Source: Epichloe hybrida (Eukaryota; Ascomycota; Sordariomycetes; Hypocreales; Clavicipitaceae). From it: a stretch of 64,000 bases of DNA. The first letter of the stretch is position 1; each line of letters begins with the position of its first letter. Below are positions 34,948 to 47,743 of the stretch, piece after piece. The notes beneath the pieces are model-generated. The model was not told the DNA's origin. It did not search any database and saw nothing but the letters and a program-made list of their open reading frames with translations. Location of the stretch: assembly GCA_019022495.1 (NCBI GenBank), contig JAFEKR010000001.1, positions 4,588,001-4,652,000 on the forward strand, given 5' to 3'. A program made the translations under genes and the position numbers.

Positions 34948-35946
34948 AGAAGGGACTTTTAATAGGAAGAGGATCCAACATAGTACGGGGGATGGTATTT
35001 CTTGGATCCTCCAAGTGTGTTTCTGCATTGTTTACCATTTACACTTTTCTGTCTTGGGATTGAGTGTTGGGAGGCATGGTTCATTCGGTCGGATTGTACC
35101 CAGTTGGAGGCAACTGAGGACAAAACTAGAGAGCACCTCGCCTGGCACTTGGGAATCACACGTCGTCAACCTGGCCGGTTCATGTCGGCGGGACAGCAAA
35201 GCCAGGTGAACAAGAAAGCTGCGGCCATGGTCGGGACAGGTCGAGTTGGGCTGGGTTGGGTTGGATGCCTTGGGGAGGAGGTGGCGGTGAGGGTGAGTTC
35301 TTGATTTGCCCGGAAGTGGTCATCTGGAGTAACTGACAGTGGAAGGAAGCAGTTGTTCCTGAATTCTCGCGCTGCGAGCAACATGACCAAGACGCTGGTC
35401 GTCACGAGCTACTCGGAGCCGTTGCCGGGCATGTAAACGATGCGGCGCTGGGCTGCGAGATGTTATCTGGTATTGGTGGCATTAGATGAAAGAGAGGGGG
35501 GGTCGGAAAAGTCACGGGAGAGGCCTCGAAGGATACAGGATTGACAATATAGATGTCTAGATTTCGAAGTCACTGGGCTATGCGGATTATACCTACAACT
35601 TGTTGCTGCGTGGTGACGGCTGGCGGGGTAAGTGCCCATTGGGTACAAGGCGGTACTAGACGATACACGACGGTACAAGGCGGTACGCGACGGTACAGGA
35701 CGGTACTAGGGGGTACTAGGCGGTACAAGGCCAAATGTCACCATCACCCCACTTGCTTGCTTCGTGTTTTCTAGTTTCTAGTTTCCAGTTTGCTTGTCCG
35801 GGAGTAACCTGGCTTTCTTCCAAATCATTCATCATTTCCCGACTTTTCGTGTCTTTCTTTCTTCTCTACCGCACTGCTGTTTTGTTCTGGGATCGAGCAT
35901 ATTGTCACCTTGATGAAGCGTAGTACGTACCCTCCTCCCAGTCACC
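34948..35946. other. Intergenic, PMI promoter
   Basis: 3' flank of the Zn2Cys6 gene and promoter of the mannose-6-phosphate isomerase gene. It contains the 10-bp periodic repeat at 35642-35731 and a short GGTTG/GGGTT-rich stretch near 35245-35268. Confidence 0.5.
35642..35731. repeat. Nine units of a 10-bp minisatellite (GGTACAAGGC)
   Basis: Exactly nine 10-bp units without any indel. Eight begin GGTAC (one GATAC); positions 6-10 vary (AAGGC, TAGAC, ACGAC, GCGAC, AGGAC, TAGGG, TAGGC). The array ends 215 bp upstream of the PMI start codon. Confidence 0.92.
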
Positions 35947-37366
35947 ATGCAAGCCCCCCTCTTCCGCCTCCAGTGCGGCGTGAATTCGTACGAATGGGGG
36001 AAAAAGGGACACAGCTCTGCGGCAGCGAGGTTTGCGGCAGCTACTCCCAGGGAAGGACTGAGCATTGAGGCGGAGAAACCGTATGCCGAGGTATGTGCGC
36101 CAGGCCGTGTTTGCTTGCTCGTCCAAAAAAACAAAACAAGTCGAATCTTGCTGACGATCTGTTGCCATGTGCTGCTAGCTCTGGATGGGCACACACCCGT
36201 CAAACCCTTCCAAAGACGTCAAAACCGGCCGGACCCTTCTCGATCTCTGTTCGGAAAACCAGGCCCTACTCTCACCCTCGGTATCGTCCAAGTACGGCGC
36301 CAGGCTCCCCTTTCTCTTCAAAGTCCTGTCCATCAACAAGGCACTCTCGATCCAGGCGCATCCCAACAAGAAACTGGCCGAGCAGCTGCACGCGCGAGAT
36401 GCCAAGAACTACCCCGATGATAATCACAAGCCAGAAATGGCAATTGCCATTACGCCGTTTGAGGGACTCTGTGGGTTTCGACCACTGGCCGAGATCAGTC
36501 ACTTTCTCAACCACATTCCTTCGCTGAGAGGGCTGGTCGGCGAAGAAGTAGCCGAGGAATTCATCGACACGGCGAGCAAGGGGGACGGAGATGACGAGGC
36601 CAACAAGAGGGCGCTGAAGAAGGCGTTTGGGGCGCTGATGTCGTCTTCGGCCGAGGACGTGAGCAAGTCGCTTCCCAAGCTGGTCGAGCAGGCGAAAGCC
36701 GAGGGCGCGCAGTTCGCTGCCGGAGGAGTTGCCTCCACCTCGGGGGAGATTCTGTCGGAGCTCGTGACGCGCCTGCACGGACAGTTCGGGGAGGACATTG
36801 GCATCTTTGTCCTCTTCTTCCTGAACTTTGTGTCGCTGCAGCCCGGGGAGGCCTTGTTCCTCGTGGCCGACGACATCCACGCCTACGTCTCCGGTGACAT
36901 TGTCGAGTGCATGGCTGCTTCCGACAATGTCGTCCGCGCGGGACTCACGCCCAAGTTCAAGGATGTGCCTACCCTCGTGGACATGCTCACGTACAACTAC
37001 GCGCCCATTGACGAGCAAAAGATGCACCCCACCGACTATCCGTACGTGAAGCTCGACCGCACGGCGTACAGCTCCGGCTCTGCAGTGGTGTTGTACGACC
37101 CGCCCATTGACGAGTTCAGCGTGGTGAGAAGTGTGCTCAAGGGCCCGGGGGCCAAGGCTACGTTTGAGCCGGTCGAGGGACCGAGCATCGTCTTGTGCAC
37201 GAATGGAAAGGGCAAGATTAGCGTGGGCCCGACGGCGATGGATGTCGAGGAGGGATACGTCTTCTTTGCGGGATCCACGGCCAAGGTGGTTTTGGAGGCC
37301 GAGGGGGCGGACGAGGATGAGTTTGTCACGTTCAAGGCTTTCTGCGAGGTGGGAGGGAGGGAGTGA
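35947..37366 (+). CDS. PMI40: Mannose-6-phosphate isomerase, type I
   Basis: Zinc enzyme that interconverts fructose-6-phosphate and mannose-6-phosphate, feeding GDP-mannose for glycosylation and cell wall mannan. Exons 35947-36090 and 36179-37366 give 443 residues, the normal length. The N-terminus [19 protein letters not shown] and the join [13 protein letters not shown] are typical. Zinc ligands are seen in LSIQAHPNK (Gln, His), in NHKPEMAIA (Glu) and in [13 protein letters not shown] (His). The C-terminal cupin part ([12 protein letters not shown] ... VFFAGS) is complete. An upstream 10-bp minisatellite lies in the promoter. Confidence 0.95.
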
Positions 37367-38583
37367 GGAGAAGAAGGCTGTGGGATTTGTGATGGCGACG
37401 CGTGCATCGAGGATGAAGCGAGGGACGATATGAGCTACAGAGTACATAACTTGACCCGGACCCGAAACATGATCTAATACATGAAAGAATGCACAACTGA
37501 CGAAGGTCCTCCGTAGACGCAAGATGGGTGGTGGGTGCCCCCGCGCGTGCCCCTTTTGTCATTATTCGTGCGTTCTGAGTCCTGACACGCTCCCTCGCCT
37601 AGTGCGCCTCTTTTCCACTTCTCTTGGGCTCTCTGGTCCGCCTCTGGTCTTTTTTCCGGTCTTTCCTCCCTCTCCTCCCTTTCCTCCTTTGCTCCTTCCC
37701 TCCTCTCTCATATCTTGGCGGGTTCGCTCGACAACGCGCCTGCCTCGCCCCGTCCCACTTTCCAACTTGCAATTCCGCTGTCCACTTCTGTTCGTCAGCC
37801 GAGTGCGATAACCCTGTCCTCTTCGTGCCTTGGCGTGGGTCGCTTTTTCCAGGGAGCTGAGCTGCCTTCCACGATTCGCTCTCGTTCTGGGTCGACTGGA
37901 CGAAACCGAGCAGCTGCGATCGAGCATCTACAGTCGCGGAGCTGCGCGGAGCGGATTCATTTACCTTTCCCATCGGAGCGGACCAACGTATGTTGCATAC
38001 TTCTCTTTGCTTTTCACCTGCTTGCGTGTGCGGCTTTTGTCTTCTTTGCCACAATTCTGTGCCGCGCAGTCAGTCAGTTTTCTGCACTTTTCACTTATTT
38101 ATTTTTTCATTTTTTTTTTTCTTCTAAAGTGTGTCGCTTTTTTGGGGGTTTGCTTTGCTACTTGTTCTCTTGCTTCTGATTCATGGACATTTTTGTGTGT
38201 TTTGCCTTGCATCATTTTATCCATCATTTGCGAAGCACATGTGTGGCGTGCGTTGGGAGCTCCACAGTCCAAGCTTTCGGCCTGCCTGGCATTTGCTTAG
38301 CAGCTCGGCTCTAGGCCATCTACTGGTGCAGCAGCAGCAGCAGCACGGCCAACAAAGAGCTCGCTTGTCTTGGGGTGCAGTTTGGAAGAGGGGTTTTGTG
38401 TGACTTTGGTGTGTCATTGTCTTGTTGAACAATTAGATGCTTTGAGCTTGCTTTGCTTTGCACTTGCACATTCGGGGGGGGGTTGTGCGCTGCCCGGCAG
38501 AGAAAAGGGCAACAGAAGAAGGCTCATCACTTCACACAACTTGGCACCCCGCACCCTCGTCCGGGCCTGGGGGGAACTTGGTC
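37367..38583. other. Promoter and long pyrimidine-rich leader of SGF29
   Basis: No supported gene. From about 37590 the plus strand is C/T-rich with T tracts (38101-38121), suggesting a long 5' leader or promoter of SGF29. A CAG repeat of six units lies near 38328-38345. Several short upstream frames are present. Confidence 0.45.
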
Positions 38584-39903
38584 ATGGCTGACAGAAGGAG
38601 GCAGCGTCGCAGCGAACTCGACAACCTCAAGGAAAACCTCGGCCCCTTCTTCCAACGATCCTCGCCTGGCGCGGGCTCTGTCGATTCACTCGGCAATCAG
38701 AAACACGACCACGGTCGTTCCAACAGCGGCGGCGGCACCACGGGCAGCCCCGGTAGCGCCGGCATGTCGCAGCGCAATCGCAGCGGACGCGGCTCCAACA
38801 GGAGCAACGGAAACAATTCCCACGGCGAGGAAGCGCAGATTTGGGATTCCTGCAAGAACCAGATGGCCGAGATCGTGTCGGGAATCAATGCGGAGAATGA
38901 CAACCTCGCCGAGCTTGTCGACATGGACAAGAAGGTCGGTGCCATGGATTCCGAAAAGATCCCCAACGATTCTCTCAAGAAGATGGAGCAGCTGTGTCGC
39001 AACGGAGTTAAGCACTCGGAAGCCAACATTAGCAGCATCAAGGCCGTCATGGAACAGCTTAAGATCATGAGGGCTGTCATTGTTGCCAAGGAGCAGGCCG
39101 AAGGTGGCTCTTCCGCGCCCACGGGTAAGCGGAGTGCGCGAGACGGCGCGGCCAACGCGGCCAACGCGGCCAATGCGGCCAATGCGGTGTCATTGTACGA
39201 CTTTGACGGGGCAGGCGACTCACCCGTGCCCAGCCCAATGGGCAGTTCCTCGAGGAAATACGGAGATCGATCGAGCAACCGCGATGGGGATAGCATCCCA
39301 CCAAAGGCTGAGAGCGTTGAACCACAGGGCTCAACCGGCACAGCGGCTGGTAGTTCCACGTCTGCGTCTGCGTCGGCATCCGCGCCAGCGCCGGCATCAG
39401 CACCAACATCGGGAACGGCGGCAGTGGCAGCAGCAACGGCGGCCGCCGCAGCCGCCGCCGCCGCCGTCACAGTGTCTTCCAACAGCAACAAGTCCAAGGT
39501 TGTATTTTCAAAAGGAGATGAGGTGGCTTTCAAGCCCAAGACTGGCGGAGAAGGTGTATCGGATTGGATACTCGGCGAGGTTCTTCAAGTCCTTGGGGAA
39601 GGCAAGAGTCGGCGATACAAGGTGCTAGACATTGAGCCCGACGATCAAAGCAAGCAAAAGGAATATCGGACCAGCGCCAGCAGCATGATTCCGATTACCC
39701 CGGAAAGCCAGGCGAGTACCCTCAAAGACTGGGAAGCCGGACAAGTGGTCTTGGCCCTGTATCCCAACACGACGACGTTCTACAAGGCCGAAGTCCATAG
39801 TATGGACAGCCAAGGCCGCGTGAACCTCAAGTTTGAGGGGGAGAATGATTCCACAACATTACAGCAGGTAGAGAGACGGTTCGTCATTGAATACCGGGCA
39901 TAG
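38584..39903 (+). CDS. SGF29: SAGA complex subunit SGF29 (tandem Tudor)
   Basis: Histone H3K4me-reading subunit of the SAGA acetyltransferase module. It is a single exon of 439 residues. A helical N-terminal part (about 85-180, including IWDSCKNQMAEIVSGIN) is followed by a low-complexity linker. This linker includes four Ala-Ala-Asn units encoded by a 9-bp tandem repeat and a poly-Ala run of about nine residues near 295. The C-terminal tandem Tudor domain starts near residue 310: KGDEVAFKPK, DWILGEVLQVLG, RRYKVLDIEPDD, then GQVVLALYPNTTTFYKAEV and VNLKFEGEND ending RRFVIEYR. The family's aromatic and acidic pocket residues appear present. The in-frame ATG at 38458 is less likely as it adds an unrelated basic stretch. 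Confidence 0.92.
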   Translation: MADRRRQRRSELDNLKENLGPFFQRSSPGAGSVDSLGNQKHDHGRSNSGGGTTGSPGSAGMSQRNRSGRGSNRSNGNNSHGEEAQIWDSCKNQMAEIVSGINAENDNLAELVDMDKKVGAMDSEKIPNDSLKKMEQLCRNGVKHSEANISSIKAVMEQLKIMRAVIVAKEQAEGGSSAPTGKRSARDGAANAANAANAANAVSLYDFDGAGDSPVPSPMGSSSRKYGDRSSNRDGDSIPPKAESVEPQGSTGTAAGSSTSASASASAPAPASAPTSGTAAVAAATAAAAAAAAAVTVSSNSNKSKVVFSKGDEVAFKPKTGGEGVSDWILGEVLQVLGEGKSRRYKVLDIEPDDQSKQKEYRTSASSMIPITPESQASTLKDWEAGQVVLALYPNTTTFYKAEVHSMDSQGRVNLKFEGENDSTTLQQVERRFVIEYRA

Positions 39904-40157
39904 TCGGGGGATCTTTTCTATGCTGATCACGGCGGACGTCGGGGGGGTGGTTTCGTCCCACGGCAGACGGAACCTGTTCAAGGTAATACGGGGTGGCTGG
40001 CGTCCTTGGAATATTCGATGGTTTGCCGCAGCTCGGTGTTACTTGGAATCCATTGTCACGGTGAGGTGTGGCACTTGGGGGGGGGGGGCTCTTTTTTTGG
40101 TCCTTGGCGTTGTTGGCGTATTGTTATCGGTTGATATCCAGGCAGCGCAACAATTGA

Positions 40158-41649
<1,492 letters not shown>

Positions 41650-42408
41650 GCCAAGCAGGGGGCGTTCTTATATTTTGTTTCTTTATTTTTGATCGGCGAA
41701 CCTTGTTCTGTTTTTATCAAAAGGGCGAATTTTGCTCGTCTGGCCCGTCATTGTCACGGGCCTGGATTGGATTCCCTGCCGCCTTGCCTTGCCTTGCCTT
41801 GCCTCTTTTTCCATATTCGCTGCAACGACGTTTGCTCTTCGTCTTTCGAATTCGTGCTTCGCGGGTAGCGGAGCAACCTAACCGTGCGTTGAGCCGCCTC
41901 TCTTTCTCAAGTTTGTACGAAATACCCGGTGTGGGACGTGCGTGTGGGATTTTGCCAAAGCCACGATACGTGCGGCCTGATAATTAGTGTGGAAGAGTGG
42001 GAGTATCTAATGGGGAGTAATCAAAGGAAATGAAACTCGAGTCTCTTGGACCATGGGCGGAATCACAGTCGAGCAAGAATGAGGCATTATACTCGGATAT
42101 CAATCACTGTGCCAAGACCAACAATGGATATCACGGATACTTTATATACTACAGACTACCGACTTTGATTTGCAGACGCCAATTCTCATGCTCATGATCA
42201 TGCTCATACCCATGCTAATCAATTCCGTAAGCCAACGCCAATGTACCCGATGCCCCATGTGCCTACCGGCCCTTGCGCCCAACCCTTTTTTTTTTTTTTA
42301 AAAAACCCCCCCCCCCCATGATCAACCCATGGTGAAATAGACAAGGCTCATGTCTTCTGTGCCTTGGTTTTGAATTGGATTGCCAAGCCGAGGTGGGAAT
42401 AGAAAAGT
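41650..42408. other. Convergent 3' flanks of ARF6 and SSN3
   Basis: No gene. It contains a T/A/C homopolymer junction at 42286-42317 (13 T, then A, then about 11 C) and CTTGC repeats near 41783-41802. Confidence 0.5.
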
Positions 42409-44273
42409 CTACTCCTTGACGCGCTTGTTAGGCCGCAGGATTGAATCGTCAGGGAGGCCGCTGCGCTTCGTCCCCGGCAGGCTGCTTGTGCGGATGTCGT
42501 TGTCATCCTGGCTGACTCGGCGATGGGGATAGTCCACCTTGAGTCCTTCAAAGGCATTGGTGTTGACGCGGTCGCCCGTGGTGAAGAAGGTGGATTGAAG
42601 GGCCTGCGCAGCCGTGAGCCGCTTTTCGGGGTCGTACTCTAGCAGGCCCGCCAGGAGCCTGAATCCCTCTGGGCCGAGAGAGGCTGGCGACGAGCCCGGC
42701 CCGGTCGACCAGGCACTGGATATGGTTGTGTTGTACCATTTCTCGAGGTTCGAGGTGCTGCTGCTGGGCGAAGAGTGGTGGGATGGGTGGTGCTGGTGAG
42801 ACGAGTAGTGTTGGCTGTGGGACTGGGCGTGCGGCGGCGCTTGCAACGTGTTCAGATTGTTGAACTCGGGCATGGAGGAGAGTAGAGGCCACCTGCTCCG
42901 CGTTGGTAGTCCGACAATGTCCACAATCTTCTGCATTTGATTCCTCTGGAACGGGACCGTCTTCTTACTGTCCATCTTGGCCTCCTCCCCCTTGAATATG
43001 GGACGCAGGGAGAGCAGTTCGGCAAAGATGCAGCCCACGGCCCAGAGATCAATGGCGGGCGTGTAGTGGTAGGAGCCTAGTATGAGCTCCGGCGCGCGAT
43101 ACCAGATGGTGACGACGACCTTGTCGCCGCTGAACAACGAGTGAAGCGGCTTGTCGAAGCGCCTGGCCAGACCGAGATCTCCAATCTTGACCTCGCCGCC
43201 AGACGTGACCATGATGTTGGCGGGCTTCAGGTCACGGTGCAGGACCCAGTGGGTGTGGAGGTACTGACATCCGTTGAGGAGCTGGAACATGATGCTCTTG
43301 ATGGTGGCTGGCGGGATGGGATGCCGCGGTTGCTGCGTGTGGTGGTGGATGATCTGCAGCAGGTCGTGCTCGGCATACTCGAACACCATGAAGATGCACT
43401 TGTCTTCCAGGATTGTTTCCACCAGCCGAATGACGTTGTGGTGGCTCAGTTCGCTGCATAGACTCATCTCTCGCACGGCGCTTTGCGAGATGCCCGTGTA
43501 GCTGATCTGCTCCCCTTCCTTGTCCGGCTTGAACTTTTTGATGGCCACTTCTTGGCCGCCAGCGCCGTGGCCGGAGCCTCCCGTTGTTGATGATGATGAT
43601 GATGACGATGTTGTTGTTGCTGTTGTTGTTGTTGATGTCCTCACGGCAACCACGTTCACGCGACTGACGGCCTTGTACACGCGGCCGTAGGTACCACTGC
43701 TGATGAAACCCACGATCCTGTATCGGTCCATGACCCGATTCCGGGGCACAAAGGCACCGGGCCGCTCATGAGCATCTGCATAGCGACGGTGAGTTGGTGA
43801 TGCAAACTGAAGACCCGACGAGGATGACGATGATGAGGAATGATGATGTTGCGCTCCCGTGCGGAGTCGTAGAGGCATAGCGCGAGAAATTGACAGAGGA
43901 CGGGCTCCGCTACGTTACGGAGAATAAGAAATGAAAGCATCGAGGTACACGGAAGTGAGTGCCACCGAGTTGTGTGTTGAGGTGGGCGCAGCCGCGCACG
44001 AGGTTGGGTGGAGGAGGAAGACGGAGACTTATTTCCCCCGATCCCTGGCAAATCTATCACCTGGCATAATACATATCATGTACATATGTAGAGAAGAAAG
44101 AGACGACGACGAGAACATGGCAAAGAAAAAAAAAAAAAAAGGAAAAGAAAAAAAGAGAGAGACTTCAACGTACTGGCACCCGCAGCAAATACATCCTGCA
44201 CGCTGCGGTTGAGCGTCTGCCCTCTGCTCATGGCATTGGAGCCCGGCCCCGACGAGGGATTCGTCAGGCTCAT
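42409..44273 (-). CDS. SSN3: Mediator cyclin-dependent kinase SSN3/CDK8
   Basis: Kinase of the Mediator CDK8 module, with cyclin SSN8, acting on RNA polymerase II and transcription factors. The core exon is certain: RYRIVGFISSGTYGRVYKA (P-loop), VAIKKFKPD (Lys), SQSAVREMSLCSEL (the CDK8 form of the C helix), LHRDLKPANIM, DLGLARRF in place of DFG, and WYRAPELILG. A His/Ser-rich insert follows (about 345-385) and LEYDPEKRLTAAQAL ends the core. DLG replacing DFG is common in fungal SSN3. I propose a first exon 44273-44174 (MSLTNPSSGPGSNAM ... SVQDVFAAGA) spliced with donor GTACGT to 43775, giving NAHERPGAFVPRNRVMD and 488 residues. An alternative intronless start at 43878 gives 489 residues with a His/Ser-rich N-terminus. 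A Ser/Thr-rich insert between P-loop and Lys is encoded by trinucleotide repeats. Confidence 0.9.
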
Positions 44274-45097
44274 GGCACGAACACCCGAGGAGTCGAGGAG
44301 CCAAGGTGAATGCAATCGCGACGACAATACGATGGCCGGGTGCAGTGACGACGGGTCGCCGTGTGAAGGGCCCGTTTCCGATCCGAGACACGAGATGGTT
44401 CACGACGAGAGTTTGCGACGAGAGTTGACGTCGAGGTGCTCCGACACTGACGACTCGCTGACGAGGCGCACTTGCCAAATCAGATATATTATGCGGATTT
44501 ATTATCATTATAAATGTACGGATTAGGGCGGCTAATACAAGCTAGTGCCCGCCTACATACATTTTGCGTGTGGACCACGTACATGTAGGAAAGCGCCTAA
44601 TATAATCCGTATTATGTATTCTAATTCATGTATGCCTGGATTTGTCGCTCTTTGCTTGTTGCTTGGATGCGCCGCAGCGCGCCAGGTGGAATGACTAAGC
44701 CGCTGTTGATGCAACCCCAAGGCCCCAAGGTCAGCAAAGTGCTGGCTGGCAGTGGCTGCTGCTCATGACACTTGGCATTGGCACTCATTGATTCTTGATT
44801 CCATCATTGTCCATCGCCCATCGCCCATCGCCCATCGCCCGTCGCTTGGACATGCCAAACATGGCAACCCGCTGAACATGTCTGTGTTGTCGTGACGAGC
44901 GCCGTGACGAGCGCATGTGACTCGTGAGCACTTTGAATGCTTCAATGGTTTATTGCGCTACGTAAAGAGCCTCTTCAACACCCATCCTCGCCTTCTTCAT
45001 GTGGGTAAAAAAAAAAAAAAGGGCCCAGAATCTTGTCTCACCCCCATCATGGCATTCCATCATATCATGTTTTAAATTCCCCCCCCCCCTTTTTTTT
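44274..45097. other. Intergenic, promoter of SSN3
   Basis: It holds TACGGATTAG at 44517-44526 and a related word near 44600, a run of CCATCGC units (44812-44840), and A, C and T homopolymers (45007-45100) near the end of ARP2. No gene is supported. Confidence 0.5.
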
Positions 45098-46476
45098 TCA
45101 TCGGGGACCCAGCTTCTCTAGCACACGAGTGCCTTGTTCATCCCACTCCGCCTTCGTCACCCACATGCTCTCCTTGTCTGCCATGATATTGGCCAGGACC
45201 GCACCGCCAAGGAACACCATATGTCGTCTTCTTGGAGGATCTTCTATTCGCACCTTGAACTTGCCCAACCTCTCCGGATTGCCTTGCAGAGCCCGAGTGA
45301 GCCACAACTGCTTCAGTTCCTTTTCTAGTCGCGACGGCAGACCGGGGTACATGCTGCTGCCCCCCGACAAGACGATGGCCTTGAAGAGCGATGAGCGTAT
45401 GTCAACATCGGCCGACTGAATCGTGTTGAAGAGGAATTCCCCCAGGCCAGGGGATTCGCTGTCGACGAGGTGAGGCTGGAAGAGGCACTCCGCCGCCTCG
45501 AACCGCTCGCTGCCCACCCGGATCACCCGACCGTCTGGCAGAGTGTAGTTCTCCACGAGCACCGTGGTATCCTCGCTCAGTCGCTTGTCCAGCTCCAGGT
45601 CGTATGAGACATAGCACAGCTTTTCCTTGATCTGGCGTACTGTTTCAAAGTCGGCCGTTCGGTTGAGCGCGTATCCGCGGCGGAGGAGCAGCTTGATCAG
45701 GTTGCGCGTCACGTCACGACCAGCCACATCCAACCGTTTGGTGAGGTGGTTCAGCACAACCGACTCATACACTGGCACGATATGCGTGACGCCATCTCCA
45801 GAGTCGACGACAACGCCGGAACTTAGACCTGCGTGACCAAAATTCCATCCCGTCAGTGAACCACGCTGCGCAAGTCAATTGCCACAAGCCGCTTACCTTG
45901 CGCGTACAGGGCCAAAACGGCCTGAATGGCGACGTAAACACCCCCAAACCCATATCGGTCAAACATGACCTCGCACATTTGCTCTCTATTTTTCAGCGGA
46001 TTCATCGGCGGCTCCGTTAGCAGAATCTTCTGCCCGTTCGTGTCGACCTTGAGCTTTTCGTAAAACGTATAATCCCACAGGTGCTGCATGTCATCCCACC
46101 TCTTCACGATTCCGTTCTCCATCGGATAGCTGATCTGAAGCATGGTACGAGCGGCCGCCGCCTCGTCACCGCACATGATGTCCTTGACGACGACATTGTC
46201 TTCGGTTCGCTCTTCTGATCGAAGGATGGGTCGCCCGACAATGGAAGGGAACTGGTGCTCGGGGAAGTTTTGCGCAGCGTAGCCAACCTTGAGGAATCCG
46301 GTACCACCGTCGAGCACTTGGAGCGGAGTAGGGGGTGTTAGCTGTATCCTGTGTGGGGGAGGGGGGGGGGGTTGTGATGTGATGCTCCTCCGTAAATAGA
46401 TCGTGTTCCTGGCCATGCAAACAGCCAGTCGTTCGCCCCATAATTTTGACATACCAATGGGTGGAGCGTTGGCCAT
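45098..46476 (-). CDS. ARP2: Actin-related protein 2 (Arp2/3 complex)
   Basis: ATP-binding subunit of the Arp2/3 complex, which nucleates branched actin at endocytic patches. Exons 46476-46455, 46316-45897 and 45828-45098 give 390 residues, the expected length. The 22-nt first exon encodes MANAPPI and the join gives [15 protein letters not shown], the Arp2 nucleotide-binding start. [14 protein letters not shown] and [15 protein letters not shown] follow. The second join restores [20 protein letters not shown], and [19 protein letters not shown] and the C-terminal [18 protein letters not shown] are complete. All nucleotide-binding elements are intact. The upstream region is a 359-bp divergent promoter shared with the racemase-like gene. 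Confidence 0.95.
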
Positions 46477-46835
46477 CTTTGCGATAGCTCAACCAGCGAG
46501 CGAGTTGGGTTGTAGACGGACGAAGCCAAAGGAGCGTTGCAAGTTTGTGGGCAGCGTCAAAAAGCTCGGGAGTCGAGTTGGCTGGATGAGGGTACGTCGT
46601 CAGCGACCCATGGACCATGGATTATGGATGGATAAGTGGGGTTGGGCCGTGGTTAACCTCGAAACAAGGCGGGATTTCAGCCCGTCCCTTGCTGGCATGT
46701 TGGCACATCACGTGATGCCCCGCGGTGCCCGTGCGACAGAGATTCAACCGTCACATTCACGCCCCATCAACCAGCCAGCCGTCGAAAAATAGAGCCACAG
46801 CCACCAAGCCAAGCCAACGTCTCGAGTCGCCCACA
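46477..46835. other. Divergent promoter between ARP2 and racemase-like gene
   Basis: 359 bp with no further gene. CCAAGCCAAGCC-type repeats lie close to the racemase start. Confidence 0.5.
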
Positions 46836-47709
46836 ATGCGTGTATTGCTTCTCAACCCAAACTCCTCCACGGCAATGACCAACGGCATGCTCCTCGCGGC
46901 CCGGTCTACGCCCGTGTCCGCCGTATGCTCACCGCAAAGCTGCTCGTGGCCAGAAAGAGAGAATGGAAGAAGCAGTTACTGACTGACGCCACGGAGTCAA
47001 GTCCCTGCATCTAGTTCCCATGACCGCCACCTCGGCCCCCGCAAGCATCAACGATGATCAAGACATTCGAGACAGCACGCAAGACATTCTCGCTTCCCTA
47101 GCAGACAGTCCTGATGCGTTCAGCGGATATGATGCCGTGTTGATCGCTTGTTTCAGCGTCCATCCGCTTGTGCCTCATTTATCTGGCCGTCTTGACATTC
47201 CTGTCACGGGCATCTTCGAAGCAAGCATACTTGCCGCAATGTCTTTACTCAAACCTCTGGGACAATGGGGAATCGTGACTACCGGCAAGTTCTGGGAGAA
47301 GCATCTCTGTCAAGGGGTCTACGACTATCTTGGCGTCAAGGGTAGCCCCGACAACACTAAATTTGCTGGTGTCTTCTCGTCAGGGTTGACAGCTGGGGAC
47401 TTTCATGCGGTATCGCTTGCAGAGGTCAAGGAAAAGCTGGCTTCGGCTGCCCGTCGACTCCTCAAGTCTGGAAACGTCACATGCGTGGTCATGGGATGCG
47501 GCGGTATGGCTGGCCTGGAGGACACTATTCGCGCCACCGCCGTCGACGTACACGGTGCCTCAAAAGCGAAAAGCTTGTACATCATAGACGGCGTCAAGGC
47601 GGGTATTCTACAACTTCACCAAATCATCCACGGCGGGCAAATTTTCAAACAAAGCGCTAGGAGTGCATGTGTCAACAAGAATACAAGTACAAATGCTCCA
47701 CTCAAATAG
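46836..47709 (+). CDS. Asp/Glu/hydantoin racemase family protein (DCG1-like)
   Basis: Member of the aspartate/glutamate/hydantoin racemase superfamily. The related yeast DCG1 is controlled by nitrogen catabolism together with allantoin genes. Exons 46836-46922 and 47002-47709 give 264 residues. The N-terminus MRVLLLNPNSSTAMTNGM is the typical first strand and Asn loop; the join gives SASLHLVPMTATSAPASIN. The first catalytic Cys lies in AVLIACFSVHPLVP and the second in VVMGCGGMAGLED, so both are present. VTGIFEASILAAM lies between them. The acceptor used (CAAG/TCC) is chosen because the stronger-looking CTAG acceptor 17 nt downstream breaks the frame; this is the weakest point of the model. 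The substrate is not known. Confidence 0.83.
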
Positions 47710-47743
47710 AAGAAGAAAAGACCGCTAGAGAAGTCCAAATGCA

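Noticed and set aside
36272..37522. 416-codon minus-strand frame
   Set aside because: Shadow frame opposite the mannose-6-phosphate isomerase exon, caused by its GC-rich third positions.
38697..39539. 280-codon minus-strand frame
   Set aside because: Antisense to SGF29 and dominated by the complement of its Ala/Ser-rich repeats.
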